A stretch of DNA of 64,000 nucleotides, taken from an uncultured Eubacterium sp. Lineage in GTDB: Bacteria; Bacillota; Clostridia; Lachnospirales; Lachnospiraceae. Within the stretch, counting starts at the first letter, position 1. Each line of letters opens with the position of its first letter. A model generated the notes under the pieces. The model was not told the DNA's origin. It made no database searches and saw only the letters and a list, made by a program, of their open reading frames with translations. A program made the translations under genes and the position numbers. Shown here piece after piece: positions 9,535-18,722 of the stretch. The stretch is from positions 1 through 64,000 of the forward strand of contig CAJTLS010000003.1 of NCBI GenBank assembly GCA_910577295.1, in the 5' to 3' direction.

Positions 9535-11883
9535 GTGAAGAGACAATTCAGAAGTATTATTGTTTCTGCCGTGGCATTTTCGATGATGATTCCTGCCATT
9601 GCTGCACCGGAAGCTCAGGCAGCGGCTAAACCAAAGCTGAAAGGCGTTTCCGTACAGGTAGGAAAGACAAAGAAAGTTACGGTAAAAGGGGTAAAGGCCA
9701 AGAAAATCAAAAAAACGAAATGGTCTTTGGCAAAGAAAGGGAAAAAGATTATCGCTCTTTCCAAGAAAAAGAAAAATAGTGTAACTGTTAAAGGTAAAAA
9801 AGCAGGTAGTGCAAAGCTGACCGCTAAGATTAAAGTTGGTAAAAAGACTTATAAGAAGACATGTACCGTTAAGGTAAAGAAAGCATCGGCTAAAACGACG
9901 CCAACACCACCAAATAGCGGCACAAATGCGACACCGACACCACCAAACGGCGGCCAAAATGCAACACCGACAGGTGGCGACGGCCCTACAGCAACACCGA
10001 CACCGGGCGGCGGACTTCGCAAACTGGATGAGAGTTACAAGACAGCTACCGCACCAAAACAGTTGGATCCGAATACATTGCCGACGACACCACCGAGTCC
10101 GGCAGTAGACCCAGCAACGGCAGTAGCTTACGAAGAAGACTTTGAGGGACTTGAGATTGGTACGAAGAAGAGTGCCTGTGATACTACGGAAGAATGTCCG
10201 GACGGTATCAACCGCTTTATCCTTCGTTCCTCTGCAGAGGATAACAACACGGATAAGGATTATCTGGAAGTTATTGATGCCAAGGATGTACCGGAATCAA
10301 CGAACAGCGCTTATAAACCGCGTACTGGTAAAGTATTGAAGTGCTATCGTGATAAGGATTCTAAAGAGTGGCAGGGACCGATGATAAACCTGAAAGGCAA
10401 ATTGGAAGCTGGCGCTACATATGAGGTAAGTGTCTGGGCTTATAGTCCGACAAGCACGCTGAACTTCAACGAGCAGGTAAAAGCAACCGAGTTTACCGAT
10501 GAGACATATGCTTATATGCCGGACCGTCTGACAGAGACACGTTGGACATGTAAAGGCGTCTGGAAACAGTTCAAGGCGAACATAACTGTACCGGATGATA
10601 TGTATTTCTATGGTTTCTATTTCCAGAGTGACGATACATCAAAAGGTGAAATCTATGTAGATGATGTTAAGATTACAAAAATAGGAGCTACAAGCAGCGA
10701 TAAGAACATCGCTTCCCTGAAAGAAGTTTATAAGGATATATTTCCGATTGTTGCAACCGGAACCGGTTCTGACGCAATCCTCGGAGATAAAGGTATTGAG
10801 TTCATTACGAACCAGTACAATGCCATTACACCGGGTAATGAAATGAAACCGGAATCTATCATGGGTAAAAAAGAAATGACAGAGATTACGGTAGAAGAGG
10901 CAAAGGCAAAAGGCTTCCATATTCCGGAAGGTTATGAGCAGGATGAAGACAATAAGAACTCCGAAGGAAAAGTTGTACTTCCTGACTTGAAACTGGATAT
11001 GATTGACAAGATTTTGGAGGTTTGCCATGAGAAAGGTCTGAAACTTCGCGGACATACGTTGTGCTGGCATGCACAGATGCCTACTTATTTCTTCCAGAAA
11101 GCATGGAGACCGACAGCAAGTAAGAAGTATAATACTTCAAAAGAAAATATGGACCGCCGTCTGGAGTACTTTGTAAAATCCACGCTTGAGCATATCGTAA
11201 AGAAAGATTTGGAACTTGCCGGCAACGACAAGAGCAAATGTGTACTTTATGCATATGATGCCGTAAATGAGTACTTGCACAGTAAAGGTGCACAGGGCAC
11301 ATATTTCCATACGATTTACAATACGCTTGACCCTGAGGCAGGTACTGGCGTAACACTTCGTCCATCCTTTGTAAAGGATACCTTTAAGTGGGCACATGAA
11401 GTTTTGGAGAAGTATGACCGCAAAGATGTGAAATTGTTCTATAATGATTTCAACTGCTATCAGTGTCCAGAAGAAATTGTACATTTGATTGATTTCATTA
11501 ATGAAGATGGCAAAATCTGCGACGGTATCGGAATGCAGTCCCACCTGACAACAGGTGATGCCGCTCATTCAGCGGATATGTATGCACAGGCACTGGAGTG
11601 CTTCCGTGTAAATATGCCGGAAATGGAAATTCAGGTAACTGAGTTAGATGCTACCGTTAATGGTAAAACGGATCAGGATCAGGCTGCATACTATGACCAG
11701 ATTATGGGTTCCCTTCTTCAGAGCAAGAAGAAAGGTGCAAATATTACCGGAATCGTTATCTGGAGTCTGCATGATGGTGTATCGTGGAGAGCAAGCGGTA
11801 AACCGTGTCTGTTCAGTGGATTGTTTGCACCAAAATCAGCGTTCTATACAGTAATCGATTCGAAGAAACGCTATTGGGATTAA
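9535..11883 (+). CDS. Secreted GH10 endo-1,4-beta-xylanase with lysine-rich module and CBM
   Basis: A 782-residue exported enzyme that hydrolyses internal beta-1,4 links of xylan. Order: signal peptide (1-31), lysine-rich Ig-like domain (about 33-120), Pro/Thr/Gly linker, a carbohydrate-binding beta-sandwich of CBM4/9/22 type (about 185-380), then the GH10 barrel (about 395-780). GH10 hallmarks are NAITPGNEMKPES, LRGHTLCWHAQMP, acid/base Glu579 in DAVNE, and nucleophile Glu703 in VTELDA. Start GTG 9535 has AGGAGG 8 bases upstream and begins the signal peptide; the longer reading from 9475 has neither. A terminator follows. It suggests a plant-fibre diet. Confidence 0.95.
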   Translation: MKRQFRSIIVSAVAFSMMIPAIAAPEAQAAAKPKLKGVSVQVGKTKKVTVKGVKAKKIKKTKWSLAKKGKKIIALSKKKKNSVTVKGKKAGSAKLTAKIKVGKKTYKKTCTVKVKKASAKTTPTPPNSGTNATPTPPNGGQNATPTGGDGPTATPTPGGGLRKLDESYKTATAPKQLDPNTLPTTPPSPAVDPATAVAYEEDFEGLEIGTKKSACDTTEECPDGINRFILRSSAEDNNTDKDYLEVIDAKDVPESTNSAYKPRTGKVLKCYRDKDSKEWQGPMINLKGKLEAGATYEVSVWAYSPTSTLNFNEQVKATEFTDETYAYMPDRLTETRWTCKGVWKQFKANITVPDDMYFYGFYFQSDDTSKGEIYVDDVKITKIGATSSDKNIASLKEVYKDIFPIVATGTGSDAILGDKGIEFITNQYNAITPGNEMKPESIMGKKEMTEITVEEAKAKGFHIPEGYEQDEDNKNSEGKVVLPDLKLDMIDKILEVCHEKGLKLRGHTLCWHAQMPTYFFQKAWRPTASKKYNTSKENMDRRLEYFVKSTLEHIVKKDLELAGNDKSKCVLYAYDAVNEYLHSKGAQGTYFHTIYNTLDPEAGTGVTLRPSFVKDTFKWAHEVLEKYDRKDVKLFYNDFNCYQCPEEIVHLIDFINEDGKICDGIGMQSHLTTGDAAHSADMYAQALECFRVNMPEMEIQVTELDATVNGKTDQDQAAYYDQIMGSLLQSKKKGANITGIVIWSLHDGVSWRASGKPCLFSGLFAPKSAFYTVIDSKKRYWD

Positions 11884-11912
11884 ACAATCATACGATAAGT
11901 TATGAATTATGA

Positions 11913-11962
11913 GAAACTGCTAAGGGGCGTTCTTATAGAGCCGCCCCAGCAGTTTCTTTTTT
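11913..11962 (+). terminator. Rho-independent terminator of the xylanase gene
   Basis: GAAACTGCT with GGGGCG pairs with GCCCC and AGCAGTTTC around a loop and is followed by TTTTTT. Confidence 0.9.
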
Positions 11963-11975
11963 GATGGAAATATGT

Positions 11976-12038
11976 TATAATGTAATGGTCTAGGGGACAA
12001 AAGGTATTTTGCCCCTGACTTAAATCCGCCGAGGCGGA
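11976..12038 (+). promoter_or_regulatory. -10 element and two-hairpin leader of the YhaO/YhaN operon
   Basis: TATAAT at 11976-11981 would start RNA near 11988. The leader then folds into GGGG-A-CAAAA / TTTTGCCCC (11993-12015) and TCCGCC / GGCGGA (12025-12038) before the ribosome binding site. The -35 is poor (TTTCTT). No known riboswitch pattern was recognised. Confidence 0.4.
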
Positions 12039-12072
12039 TACCGTATATTATCACCAGAGAGGGGAATGCCCT

Positions 12073-13179
12073 GTGAAACTTATACATTGTGCTGATTTAC
12101 ATTTGGATTCGGCGATGACAACACATCTGTCAAAAGAAAAGGCGCGGGAACGCAAAGCGGAGCTGCTTCGCACTTTTGGGCGGATGGTAGAATATGCAAG
12201 GGAGAATGAGGTTGAGGCAATTTTGATTGCGGGAGATCTTTTTGACAGAAAAAATGTATCGGCAACTGCCCGAAAGGCAGTCAGACAGGCAATAGAAGAG
12301 AATGAGGAAATTACATTTTATTATTTGCAGGGAAATCATGACGAAAATTTCTCCGCAGCAGAAGAGCAGAGTTTGCCGGTCAACTTAAAACGGTTTGGGG
12401 AAGAATGGCGCAGTTATATAAGAGAAGAAGAGGGAAAGCGTCTGGTTATTTCGGGATTGGAACTGACAAAAGAGAATGCTGATTATGCCAGCCATTCGCT
12501 GTCGCTGAATTTAAAGGATTTTAATATTGTCATGCTTCACGGACAGGAATCCGAACACGAGTCGAGAGACAGGACAGAGGTGATTCCGCTCAGTCATATG
12601 CGGAACAAAGGTATTGATTATTTAGCTTTGGGCCATGTTCATGCATACAAAAAGGAGCGTCTGGATTCTCGGGGAACTTACTGCTATGCCGGATGTCTGG
12701 AGGGGCGGGGGTTTGATGAATGCGGCGAGCATGGTTTTGTTCTTTTGGATATTGATTTGCAGCAGGGTATGTATTCGTCTGTATTTGTGCCATTTGCATA
12801 TCGGAATTTGTATGAGGTTCCGGTTGATATTAGCGATTGTATGAATACAAGCGAGATTATGCGCTGTGTAGAGGAGCGGTTGCAATTGTTGTCTTATGAT
12901 AAACGACATCTGCTCCAGATTGTTTTACAGGGAATGGTCGATATAGAGTGTGAAAAAACCTTGGATTATCTTGTGAATTGGCTGAAGGACGAATACTATT
13001 TTGTTCGTGTTCGGGATAATTCCAGTATTCGTGTTGACTATGATTCGTTTGCTTCTGATATATCGCTGAAAGGAGAGTTTGTGAGAACTGTTCGGGCCGG
13101 AGAAGATATGTCGGAAGAGGAGAAAGGGGCTATTATCCGCTTTGGCATTCAGGCTTTGGCTGGGGAAGAGATAGATTAA
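12073..13179 (+). CDS. SbcD/Mre11-like metallophosphoesterase (YhaO type)
   Basis: A 368-residue nuclease-type phosphoesterase. Metal-binding motifs are DLH (8-10), GDLFDR (54-59), GNHDE (87-91), a LHG motif and LGHVH. These match the SbcD/Mre11 nuclease fold; the size and pairing with a YhaN-like ATPase fit the Bacillus YhaO family rather than SbcD proper. It probably acts on DNA ends or structures as a complex with the next gene product. GTG 12073 is preceded by GAGAGGGG. The next gene begins 27 bases after the stop. Confidence 0.85.
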   Translation: MKLIHCADLHLDSAMTTHLSKEKARERKAELLRTFGRMVEYARENEVEAILIAGDLFDRKNVSATARKAVRQAIEENEEITFYYLQGNHDENFSAAEEQSLPVNLKRFGEEWRSYIREEEGKRLVISGLELTKENADYASHSLSLNLKDFNIVMLHGQESEHESRDRTEVIPLSHMRNKGIDYLALGHVHAYKKERLDSRGTYCYAGCLEGRGFDECGEHGFVLLDIDLQQGMYSSVFVPFAYRNLYEVPVDISDCMNTSEIMRCVEERLQLLSYDKRHLLQIVLQGMVDIECEKTLDYLVNWLKDEYYFVRVRDNSSIRVDYDSFASDISLKGEFVRTVRAGEDMSEEEKGAIIRFGIQALAGEEID

Positions 13180-13205
13180 AAACGTTCAGAAATGGAGATA
13201 CAGAT

Positions 13206-15851
13206 ATGAAACTGATAAGCGCCAGAATAGAAAATTTCGGTAAGCTGAGCGACGTCTCATTTGATTTTTCAGAGCATTGTCAAGTATTTTGTAAGGAAAA
13301 CGGATGGGGAAAGAGTACGTTGGCGGCTTTTCTGTGCGTCATGTTTTATGGTTTTGACGGAGAGAAAAGAAGAGATGAACTTGTGAATGAGAGAAAGCGT
13401 TATCAGCCGTGGCAGAAAGGAACTTACGGCGGAAGCGTTGTTTTTGCTGTGGGCGGTAAAAGCTATGTAATGACAAGAATTTTCGGGAAAAAAGAGGCGG
13501 AAGATGAGTTTCGTCTGCGCAGTCTGGATACCAATCTGGAAACGGCAGATTACAGTAAGAATATTGGCGAGGAGTTATTTCTGATAGACAGGGAATCGTT
13601 TCGCCGCACTATTTTTGTCTCCCAACAGGACTGTGAAACTTATGCGACCGACGCTGTTAATGCCAAAATAGGGAATCTGATTCATCAAAGCGATGACCTT
13701 AATAATTTTGCCGCTGCGATATCCAGACTAAAGGATCTTACGAATAGCATGCGGCCGAATCATAAAAAGGGGTCGCTGAACCGCTTAAAAGAAGAAATGG
13801 CGGATTTGGAAAATCAAATTCGCAGCGAAGAAATCTTATCCAAAAGAATGGAAGAGACGGATTGTCTGCGTCTGGAACAGGTGGAAAAGAGTAAAAATCT
13901 GCAAAAAGAGCTGATGCAGATGGAAAAGAGACAGCAGGCGCTGTCAGGGGAATTGGATTTACAGAGTGTTCGCACGGAGTATAAAAGTCTCTGTGCTCTT
14001 TGCGATGAAGAGAAAAATAATTTGGACATGGTGGCAGGGCGTTTTCTTCGACCGGATGCGATTCCATCTGAAGAAGAAGTGGAGGAATATCAGGAGCGGG
14101 AGAAGAACTGCCGGAAACTGGCAGATTTTATTAAAGCGAACGAATTATCGGAGCAGGAGCGGGAACAGTATTATCTCCTGACAGAGAGATGGGGCGGGCA
14201 GTATCCCGCCGAAGAGCGAATTGCAGAACTGGAACTTGATAACCAGAAGCTTGGCAGGCTGCGGAGAGAGATGGCTTCTTATGCACTGACGGCAGAGGAA
14301 GCAGAGTACATAGAGAAGGTGAAAAAACAATATCAGGGCGATGTACCATCTGTGGATGTTGTCGGGGATATGCAGAGAAGTCTGCGGGAGGCGAGACAAA
14401 AGGAAGAGACATTGACGGCAAAAAAGGCGACGCTGGCGATGTTGTCACAGATGGAGAACGATAAAAAGAGCATATTACCGTTACTTCTCGTCAGTATCCC
14501 CGCACTTTTGTTTGCTGTGGCAGTGATGATGTTTTATCTTGCCGCCGGTATGGTTTTGCTCGCAATAGAAGCTGTCGGTATCGCATTTGCTATTATGCAT
14601 AGAGGGAAGCGCGTATCGGCCGGAGCGGAAAACAGGGAATTGCGGGAGCTGCGTGAACAGGTGGTGCAAGACGAACAGTTTGTAGCGATAACATACGACA
14701 ATATATATAATTTTATTTCAAAATATGAGCAGGACGCAGAACGGGATAAGCTGGAACCGCTTTTAGATTCATGGGCGCGCAGGATACGAAGATATCAGGA
14801 GTTGTCGGAGAAGAGAGGCGATACCGACGGGCAGGAAAATGAGCGGCATGCGCAGCAGTTAGCGGCTTCCATCCGCGCTTTCCTGCAGCAATTTGTCCCG
14901 GAAGTACAGGAAGAGGAAAGCTGGGCGACCCAGCTTGCCGCCTTGCGTGTGGAGTGTGCCAATATGAAACGCTGGACGGAGAAGAGAGACGATGATAAGA
15001 GGGCGAAAGAGGCTTATGAGGAGCAATTTGGCGAATTACGGACATATTTGACTTCACTGGGATACGGGGATGTTTCAGATACGGAACATATATTACAGGA
15101 ATTATGGAAGAACGTGCGGGATTATGAGGCGGCGGTGGCGCGATATGATAAGGCGCTCGGGCGTAAGGAATTATTTGAGAAAGAGCATGACAGAGAAAGT
15201 CTGCTGCGTGAAAGTAAAGAAGAGGCAGAGGATGAATCTCTTGCGGAACTGACCGAAAAAATCCACGAGGCAGGTGAGCAGCAAAAAACGGTAGAGCAAC
15301 TGATTCGACAATATGAGAGTCGTTTGCTGCAAGATATGGAACAATGGGACTTGCTGCAGGAGATGAAAGCGGAGCTTGAAGAAAAAAGAGAGCGTTATGA
15401 AGAGGGTTTGCAGAAATACGAGCGGCTTTGTAAAACAATGGAGTTACTTCAGGAAGCAAAGGCTCAATTGACGGCCAAATATCTGGAACCGGTAAAACGA
15501 GGGTTTCAGAAGTATTATCAGATGATGAGCGGAGAGGGGGCAGAAGGGTATCAATTCGACGCAGATGTGAATCTGACCGTAACCGAACATGGACTGCAGC
15601 GTGAAACAAGATTTTTGAGCGAGGGGTGTCAGGATTTAGTTGGCATTTGTACGAGACTTGCGTTCGTGGATGCCATGTATCAGAAAGAGAAACCGTTTCT
15701 GATTATGGATGACCCGTTTGTCAACTTAGATGCGGAGAAGACAAAACGGGCGCTGAATTTTTTGGAATGCATAAGCAGAGATTATCAGGTCGTATATTTT
15801 AGCTGTCATACAAGCCGGACAGGAAATAAAGACGGACAAGCGCCCTTATAG
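13206..15851 (+). CDS. SbcC/Rad50-like ATPase (YhaN type)
   Basis: An 881-residue ABC-type ATPase. The Walker A motif NGWGKST is at 32-38. Long coiled coils fill about 180-400 and 500-760, and the C-terminal signature LSEGCQDLVG plus Walker B LIMDDPFVNLD complete the head domain near 800-840. Between the coils lie two strongly hydrophobic helices (about 420-465), a feature of YhaN proteins that suggests membrane contact and separates it from SbcC with its zinc hook. It probably forms a DNA repair or end-processing complex with the YhaO-like nuclease upstream. Confidence 0.85.
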   Translation: MKLISARIENFGKLSDVSFDFSEHCQVFCKENGWGKSTLAAFLCVMFYGFDGEKRRDELVNERKRYQPWQKGTYGGSVVFAVGGKSYVMTRIFGKKEAEDEFRLRSLDTNLETADYSKNIGEELFLIDRESFRRTIFVSQQDCETYATDAVNAKIGNLIHQSDDLNNFAAAISRLKDLTNSMRPNHKKGSLNRLKEEMADLENQIRSEEILSKRMEETDCLRLEQVEKSKNLQKELMQMEKRQQALSGELDLQSVRTEYKSLCALCDEEKNNLDMVAGRFLRPDAIPSEEEVEEYQEREKNCRKLADFIKANELSEQEREQYYLLTERWGGQYPAEERIAELELDNQKLGRLRREMASYALTAEEAEYIEKVKKQYQGDVPSVDVVGDMQRSLREARQKEETLTAKKATLAMLSQMENDKKSILPLLLVSIPALLFAVAVMMFYLAAGMVLLAIEAVGIAFAIMHRGKRVSAGAENRELRELREQVVQDEQFVAITYDNIYNFISKYEQDAERDKLEPLLDSWARRIRRYQELSEKRGDTDGQENERHAQQLAASIRAFLQQFVPEVQEEESWATQLAALRVECANMKRWTEKRDDDKRAKEAYEEQFGELRTYLTSLGYGDVSDTEHILQELWKNVRDYEAAVARYDKALGRKELFEKEHDRESLLRESKEEAEDESLAELTEKIHEAGEQQKTVEQLIRQYESRLLQDMEQWDLLQEMKAELEEKRERYEEGLQKYERLCKTMELLQEAKAQLTAKYLEPVKRGFQKYYQMMSGEGAEGYQFDADVNLTVTEHGLQRETRFLSEGCQDLVGICTRLAFVDAMYQKEKPFLIMDDPFVNLDAEKTKRALNFLECISRDYQVVYFSCHTSRTGNKDGQAPL

Positions 15852-15864
15852 GAGGGCGTTTGTC
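15835..15864. terminator. Hairpin between convergent YhaN and prmA genes
   Basis: GACAAGCGCCCT and AGGGCGTTTGTC form a 12-bp stem with one G-T pair, overlapping the YhaN stop codon. There is no long T-run on either side, so termination strength is uncertain. Confidence 0.55.
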
Positions 15865-15868
15865 AACT

Positions 15869-16825
15869 TCACCTGTAAGTTGTAATGAAACAGCACCATT
15901 CTTTCATATGTTCTACTGACAGTATATCAAAATTATTTTCTGTCAGGGCTTCCCTTACTTCCTCTTCCTTTGTGTTTAATATGCCGGAAGTAATATAGAT
16001 TCCGCCCTTTTTCAAATGTTGCCCGATAACGGCGGTCAGGGGGATGATAACATCGGCAAGGATATTGGCTACGACAATGTCATGGTTTGTTCCGGCTCTT
16101 ACTTTGAGAAAGGCATTGGATATTAGATTTCCGTCATAAAGCGAGTATTTGTTTGTGGGAATTTTATTGACGGCAAAGTTTTCTGCCGCAACTTTGACTG
16201 CCACTTCGTCGATATCAATAGCGGTGGCGTGTCCGGCTCCGAGCTTAATCCCCGCGATGGACAAAATACCGCTTCCGCAGCCGACGTCAAGGATGGAATC
16301 GCCGTCCTTGACATAAGTATCAAGAGCCTGAATACAAAGTCGGGTAGTCTCGTGGGAGCCGGTGCCAAAGGCAATACCCGGGTCGATTTCTATGAGAATA
16401 TCCGTTTCTTTTTCTTGCTTATAGTCCTCCCAAGTCGGTTTAATAACAATATCTTTTGAGGCACGAAACGGCTTAAAGTAAGCTTTCCAGTTATTTATCC
16501 AGTCTTTATCTTCCGTCTCGGACAGGCTGACGGTTCCCTTGCCGATTTCGCAGTATTCTTTTATCTCTTCAAAGATATCCTGGACCTGAAGCATAATTGT
16601 TTCCGGCACGCAATTTTCCGGTTCCATATAGAAGTGTACTTTAGCTGTACCGTCATTGTCTTCCTCGTCGGGAAGAATGTCGACAAACATCTTTTCCTTA
16701 TCGGCATCGGAAAGCGGCAGTTTGTCCTCAATCTCAATGCCCTCTACCCCTATTTCATTTAATTTATAGCTGAGGATATCAACTGCTTCCGTATGGGTGT
16801 CAAGTGTAAAACGAATCCATTTCAT
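15869..16825 (-). CDS. prmA: Ribosomal protein L11 methyltransferase
   Basis: A 318-residue SAM-dependent enzyme that methylates ribosomal protein L11. The N-terminal substrate-recognition domain (about 1-110) is followed by a Rossmann methyltransferase with motif I ILDVGCGSGILSI, upstream IDPGIAFGTGSHETTRLC, and post-motif NILADVI, all typical of PrmA. Length is normal. ATG 16825 has GAAAGGGG upstream. Transcribed away from recJ; a divergent promoter region lies between 16826 and 16967. Confidence 0.95.
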   Translation of the reverse strand: MKWIRFTLDTHTEAVDILSYKLNEIGVEGIEIEDKLPLSDADKEKMFVDILPDEEDNDGTAKVHFYMEPENCVPETIMLQVQDIFEEIKEYCEIGKGTVSLSETEDKDWINNWKAYFKPFRASKDIVIKPTWEDYKQEKETDILIEIDPGIAFGTGSHETTRLCIQALDTYVKDGDSILDVGCGSGILSIAGIKLGAGHATAIDIDEVAVKVAAENFAVNKIPTNKYSLYDGNLISNAFLKVRAGTNHDIVVANILADVIIPLTAVIGQHLKKGGIYITSGILNTKEEEVREALTENNFDILSVEHMKEWCCFITTYR

Positions 16826-16967
16826 GGCGAATCCCCTTTCTGTCGTATGTTATGTTTTCTATTGTATCGGGATTGGCATAGAAAATCAAGGGGAAAAAGG
16901 AGTGGTATAATTAAGAAAAATAGACTATACTCAGAGGTAGAGAACAAGCAGAAGGAGAAACATACAT

Positions 16968-18710
16968 ATGCGTGAACGATGGATACTGGAGACAAAGAAG
17001 GCGGATTTTGAAGGTCTGGCCGGCAAACTTTCCGTGCCGCCCCTACTGGTGCGCTGCATGGTAAACCGCGGCTTAGAGACAGAGGAGGAAATGCGGCGCT
17101 ATCTGTACGGCGGGTTAGAAGATTTGCACGACCCCCGACAGATGAAAGGTGTTTTGGAAGCGGTAGAACTGCTGCGGCAGACAGAAGCACGGGGGGAGAG
17201 AGTCGGCATTGCTTCTGATTTTGACTGCGATGGTATTTTTTCTGCTTATATTTTGTGGCTTGGATTTCGGCAGGTTGGGCTTACGGGAAACATATATACG
17301 CCTGACCGCATAATTGAGGGCTATGGATTAAACCGGCGTATCGTAAATGAGGCAAAGGCGGCGGGAGTGACTGTGCTTGTGACGTGTGACAATGGAATAG
17401 CGGCAAACGAAGCGGTGACGTATGCGAAAGAGCAGGGGATGGCGGTAATTGTTACCGACCACCACGAAGTTCAGGAAGAATTGCCGCCGGCCGATGTGAT
17501 TGTCGATCCGAAGCAGGACGGGGAGACTTATCCGTTTTGTGGGCTTTGCGGCGCCGGCGTGGCATTCAAGCTGATTTGCGCACTGTATGATGCCTGTGGT
17601 GTGGTTGAAGAGGAAAAATGGAAGTTATTAGAATACACAGCGATTGCCACGGTGGCTGATGTGATGGAGCTGCGAGATGAGAATCGCATTCTTGTGAAAT
17701 GTGGTTTGCAGCAGTTGGAGAAGACTTCTCATGTCGGATTACGAGCCTTGCTGGAAGTTCAGGGAATGGCTGGAAAACGTCTTAATGCCGGACATATTGG
17801 GTTCGTGATTGGCCCCTGTTTTAATGCAGCGGGGCGTATTTCAACGGTCGCGGCGTCGTTTGATTTGCTGATGGAAACGGAGTACGGGGAGGCACTTAAG
17901 AAAGCGCAGAAGTTAAAGGAGATTAATGAGGCGAGAAAAGCGATGACGGAAGAAGGGGTAAAACAGGCCTTTGCGATGTTGGAGGACAAACCGCTGAGTG
18001 ACGTGCTCGTTCTTCTGCTTCCCGATGTTCACGAGAGTCTGGCTGGTATTGTGGCGGGGAGGATAAAGGAGAATACGGGTCATCCGGTGATTGTATTCAC
18101 ACGTATATCGGACGGTAACGTAAAAGGCTCCGGCCGCTCGATAGAGGCGTATCATATGTTTCACGAACTGCTTTTGTGTAAGGACTTAATGAGCCGTTTT
18201 GGCGGGCACAAAATGGCCGCAGGGATGACGCTGCCGGAAGCGAATCTGCCGGAGCTGACGAGGCGTCTGAATGAGCAGTCTGTCTTGTCCGCACAAGATT
18301 TCTGTCCGGTAGTGAAAATTGATGCGGCAATGCCGGTTGGCTATGCGACCGAACGGCTTATAGAAGAGTTCGAGAGAATGGAACCCTTTGGCGTAGGGAA
18401 TCCGAAACCGGTGTTTGCGGAACAGCATTTTTCCGTTTTGCGGGCACAACAGCTTGGTAAGGATGGCAATGTGCTGAAAATGCATGTGCAGAACCGTCTT
18501 GGAAATCGGTGCGAGGCCATGCTCTTTCGTGGGAAAGAGGAGTTTGAACAATTTCTTGTGGAAAACTTTGGCGAGCGGGAATTGAAGCGCATGTACGAGG
18601 GCAAGGAAAATGATATTGATGTGGCGTTTACTTATTTTCCGATTTTAAATGAATTTCGTGGCAGCCGTACGGTACAGATACAGGTGAGCGGATATTGCCG
18701 CATTGAATAG
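16968..18710 (+). CDS. recJ: Single-stranded-DNA-specific exonuclease RecJ
   Basis: A 580-residue DHH-family 5'-3' exonuclease of recombination and mismatch repair. Motifs: DFDCDG (84-89), TCDNGI, TDHHE (DHH at 164-166), DPKQ, and the DHHA1 motif GGHKMAAGM near 410. The C-terminal OB region is present. The length matches short clostridial RecJ. Start ATG 16968 has GAAGGAG upstream. The glycosyltransferase gene follows 12 bases after the stop, so they may be cotranscribed. Confidence 0.92.
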   Translation: MRERWILETKKADFEGLAGKLSVPPLLVRCMVNRGLETEEEMRRYLYGGLEDLHDPRQMKGVLEAVELLRQTEARGERVGIASDFDCDGIFSAYILWLGFRQVGLTGNIYTPDRIIEGYGLNRRIVNEAKAAGVTVLVTCDNGIAANEAVTYAKEQGMAVIVTDHHEVQEELPPADVIVDPKQDGETYPFCGLCGAGVAFKLICALYDACGVVEEEKWKLLEYTAIATVADVMELRDENRILVKCGLQQLEKTSHVGLRALLEVQGMAGKRLNAGHIGFVIGPCFNAAGRISTVAASFDLLMETEYGEALKKAQKLKEINEARKAMTEEGVKQAFAMLEDKPLSDVLVLLLPDVHESLAGIVAGRIKENTGHPVIVFTRISDGNVKGSGRSIEAYHMFHELLLCKDLMSRFGGHKMAAGMTLPEANLPELTRRLNEQSVLSAQDFCPVVKIDAAMPVGYATERLIEEFERMEPFGVGNPKPVFAEQHFSVLRAQQLGKDGNVLKMHVQNRLGNRCEAMLFRGKEEFEQFLVENFGERELKRMYEGKENDIDVAFTYFPILNEFRGSRTVQIQVSGYCRIE

Positions 18711-18722
18711 GAGGAGCAGAGA

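Noticed and set aside
14713..15609. 298-codon minus-strand ORF inside the YhaN-like gene
   Set aside because: The composition (His, Pro, Ser rich) is that of an antisense shadow of a coiled coil, and the plus-strand gene is well supported.
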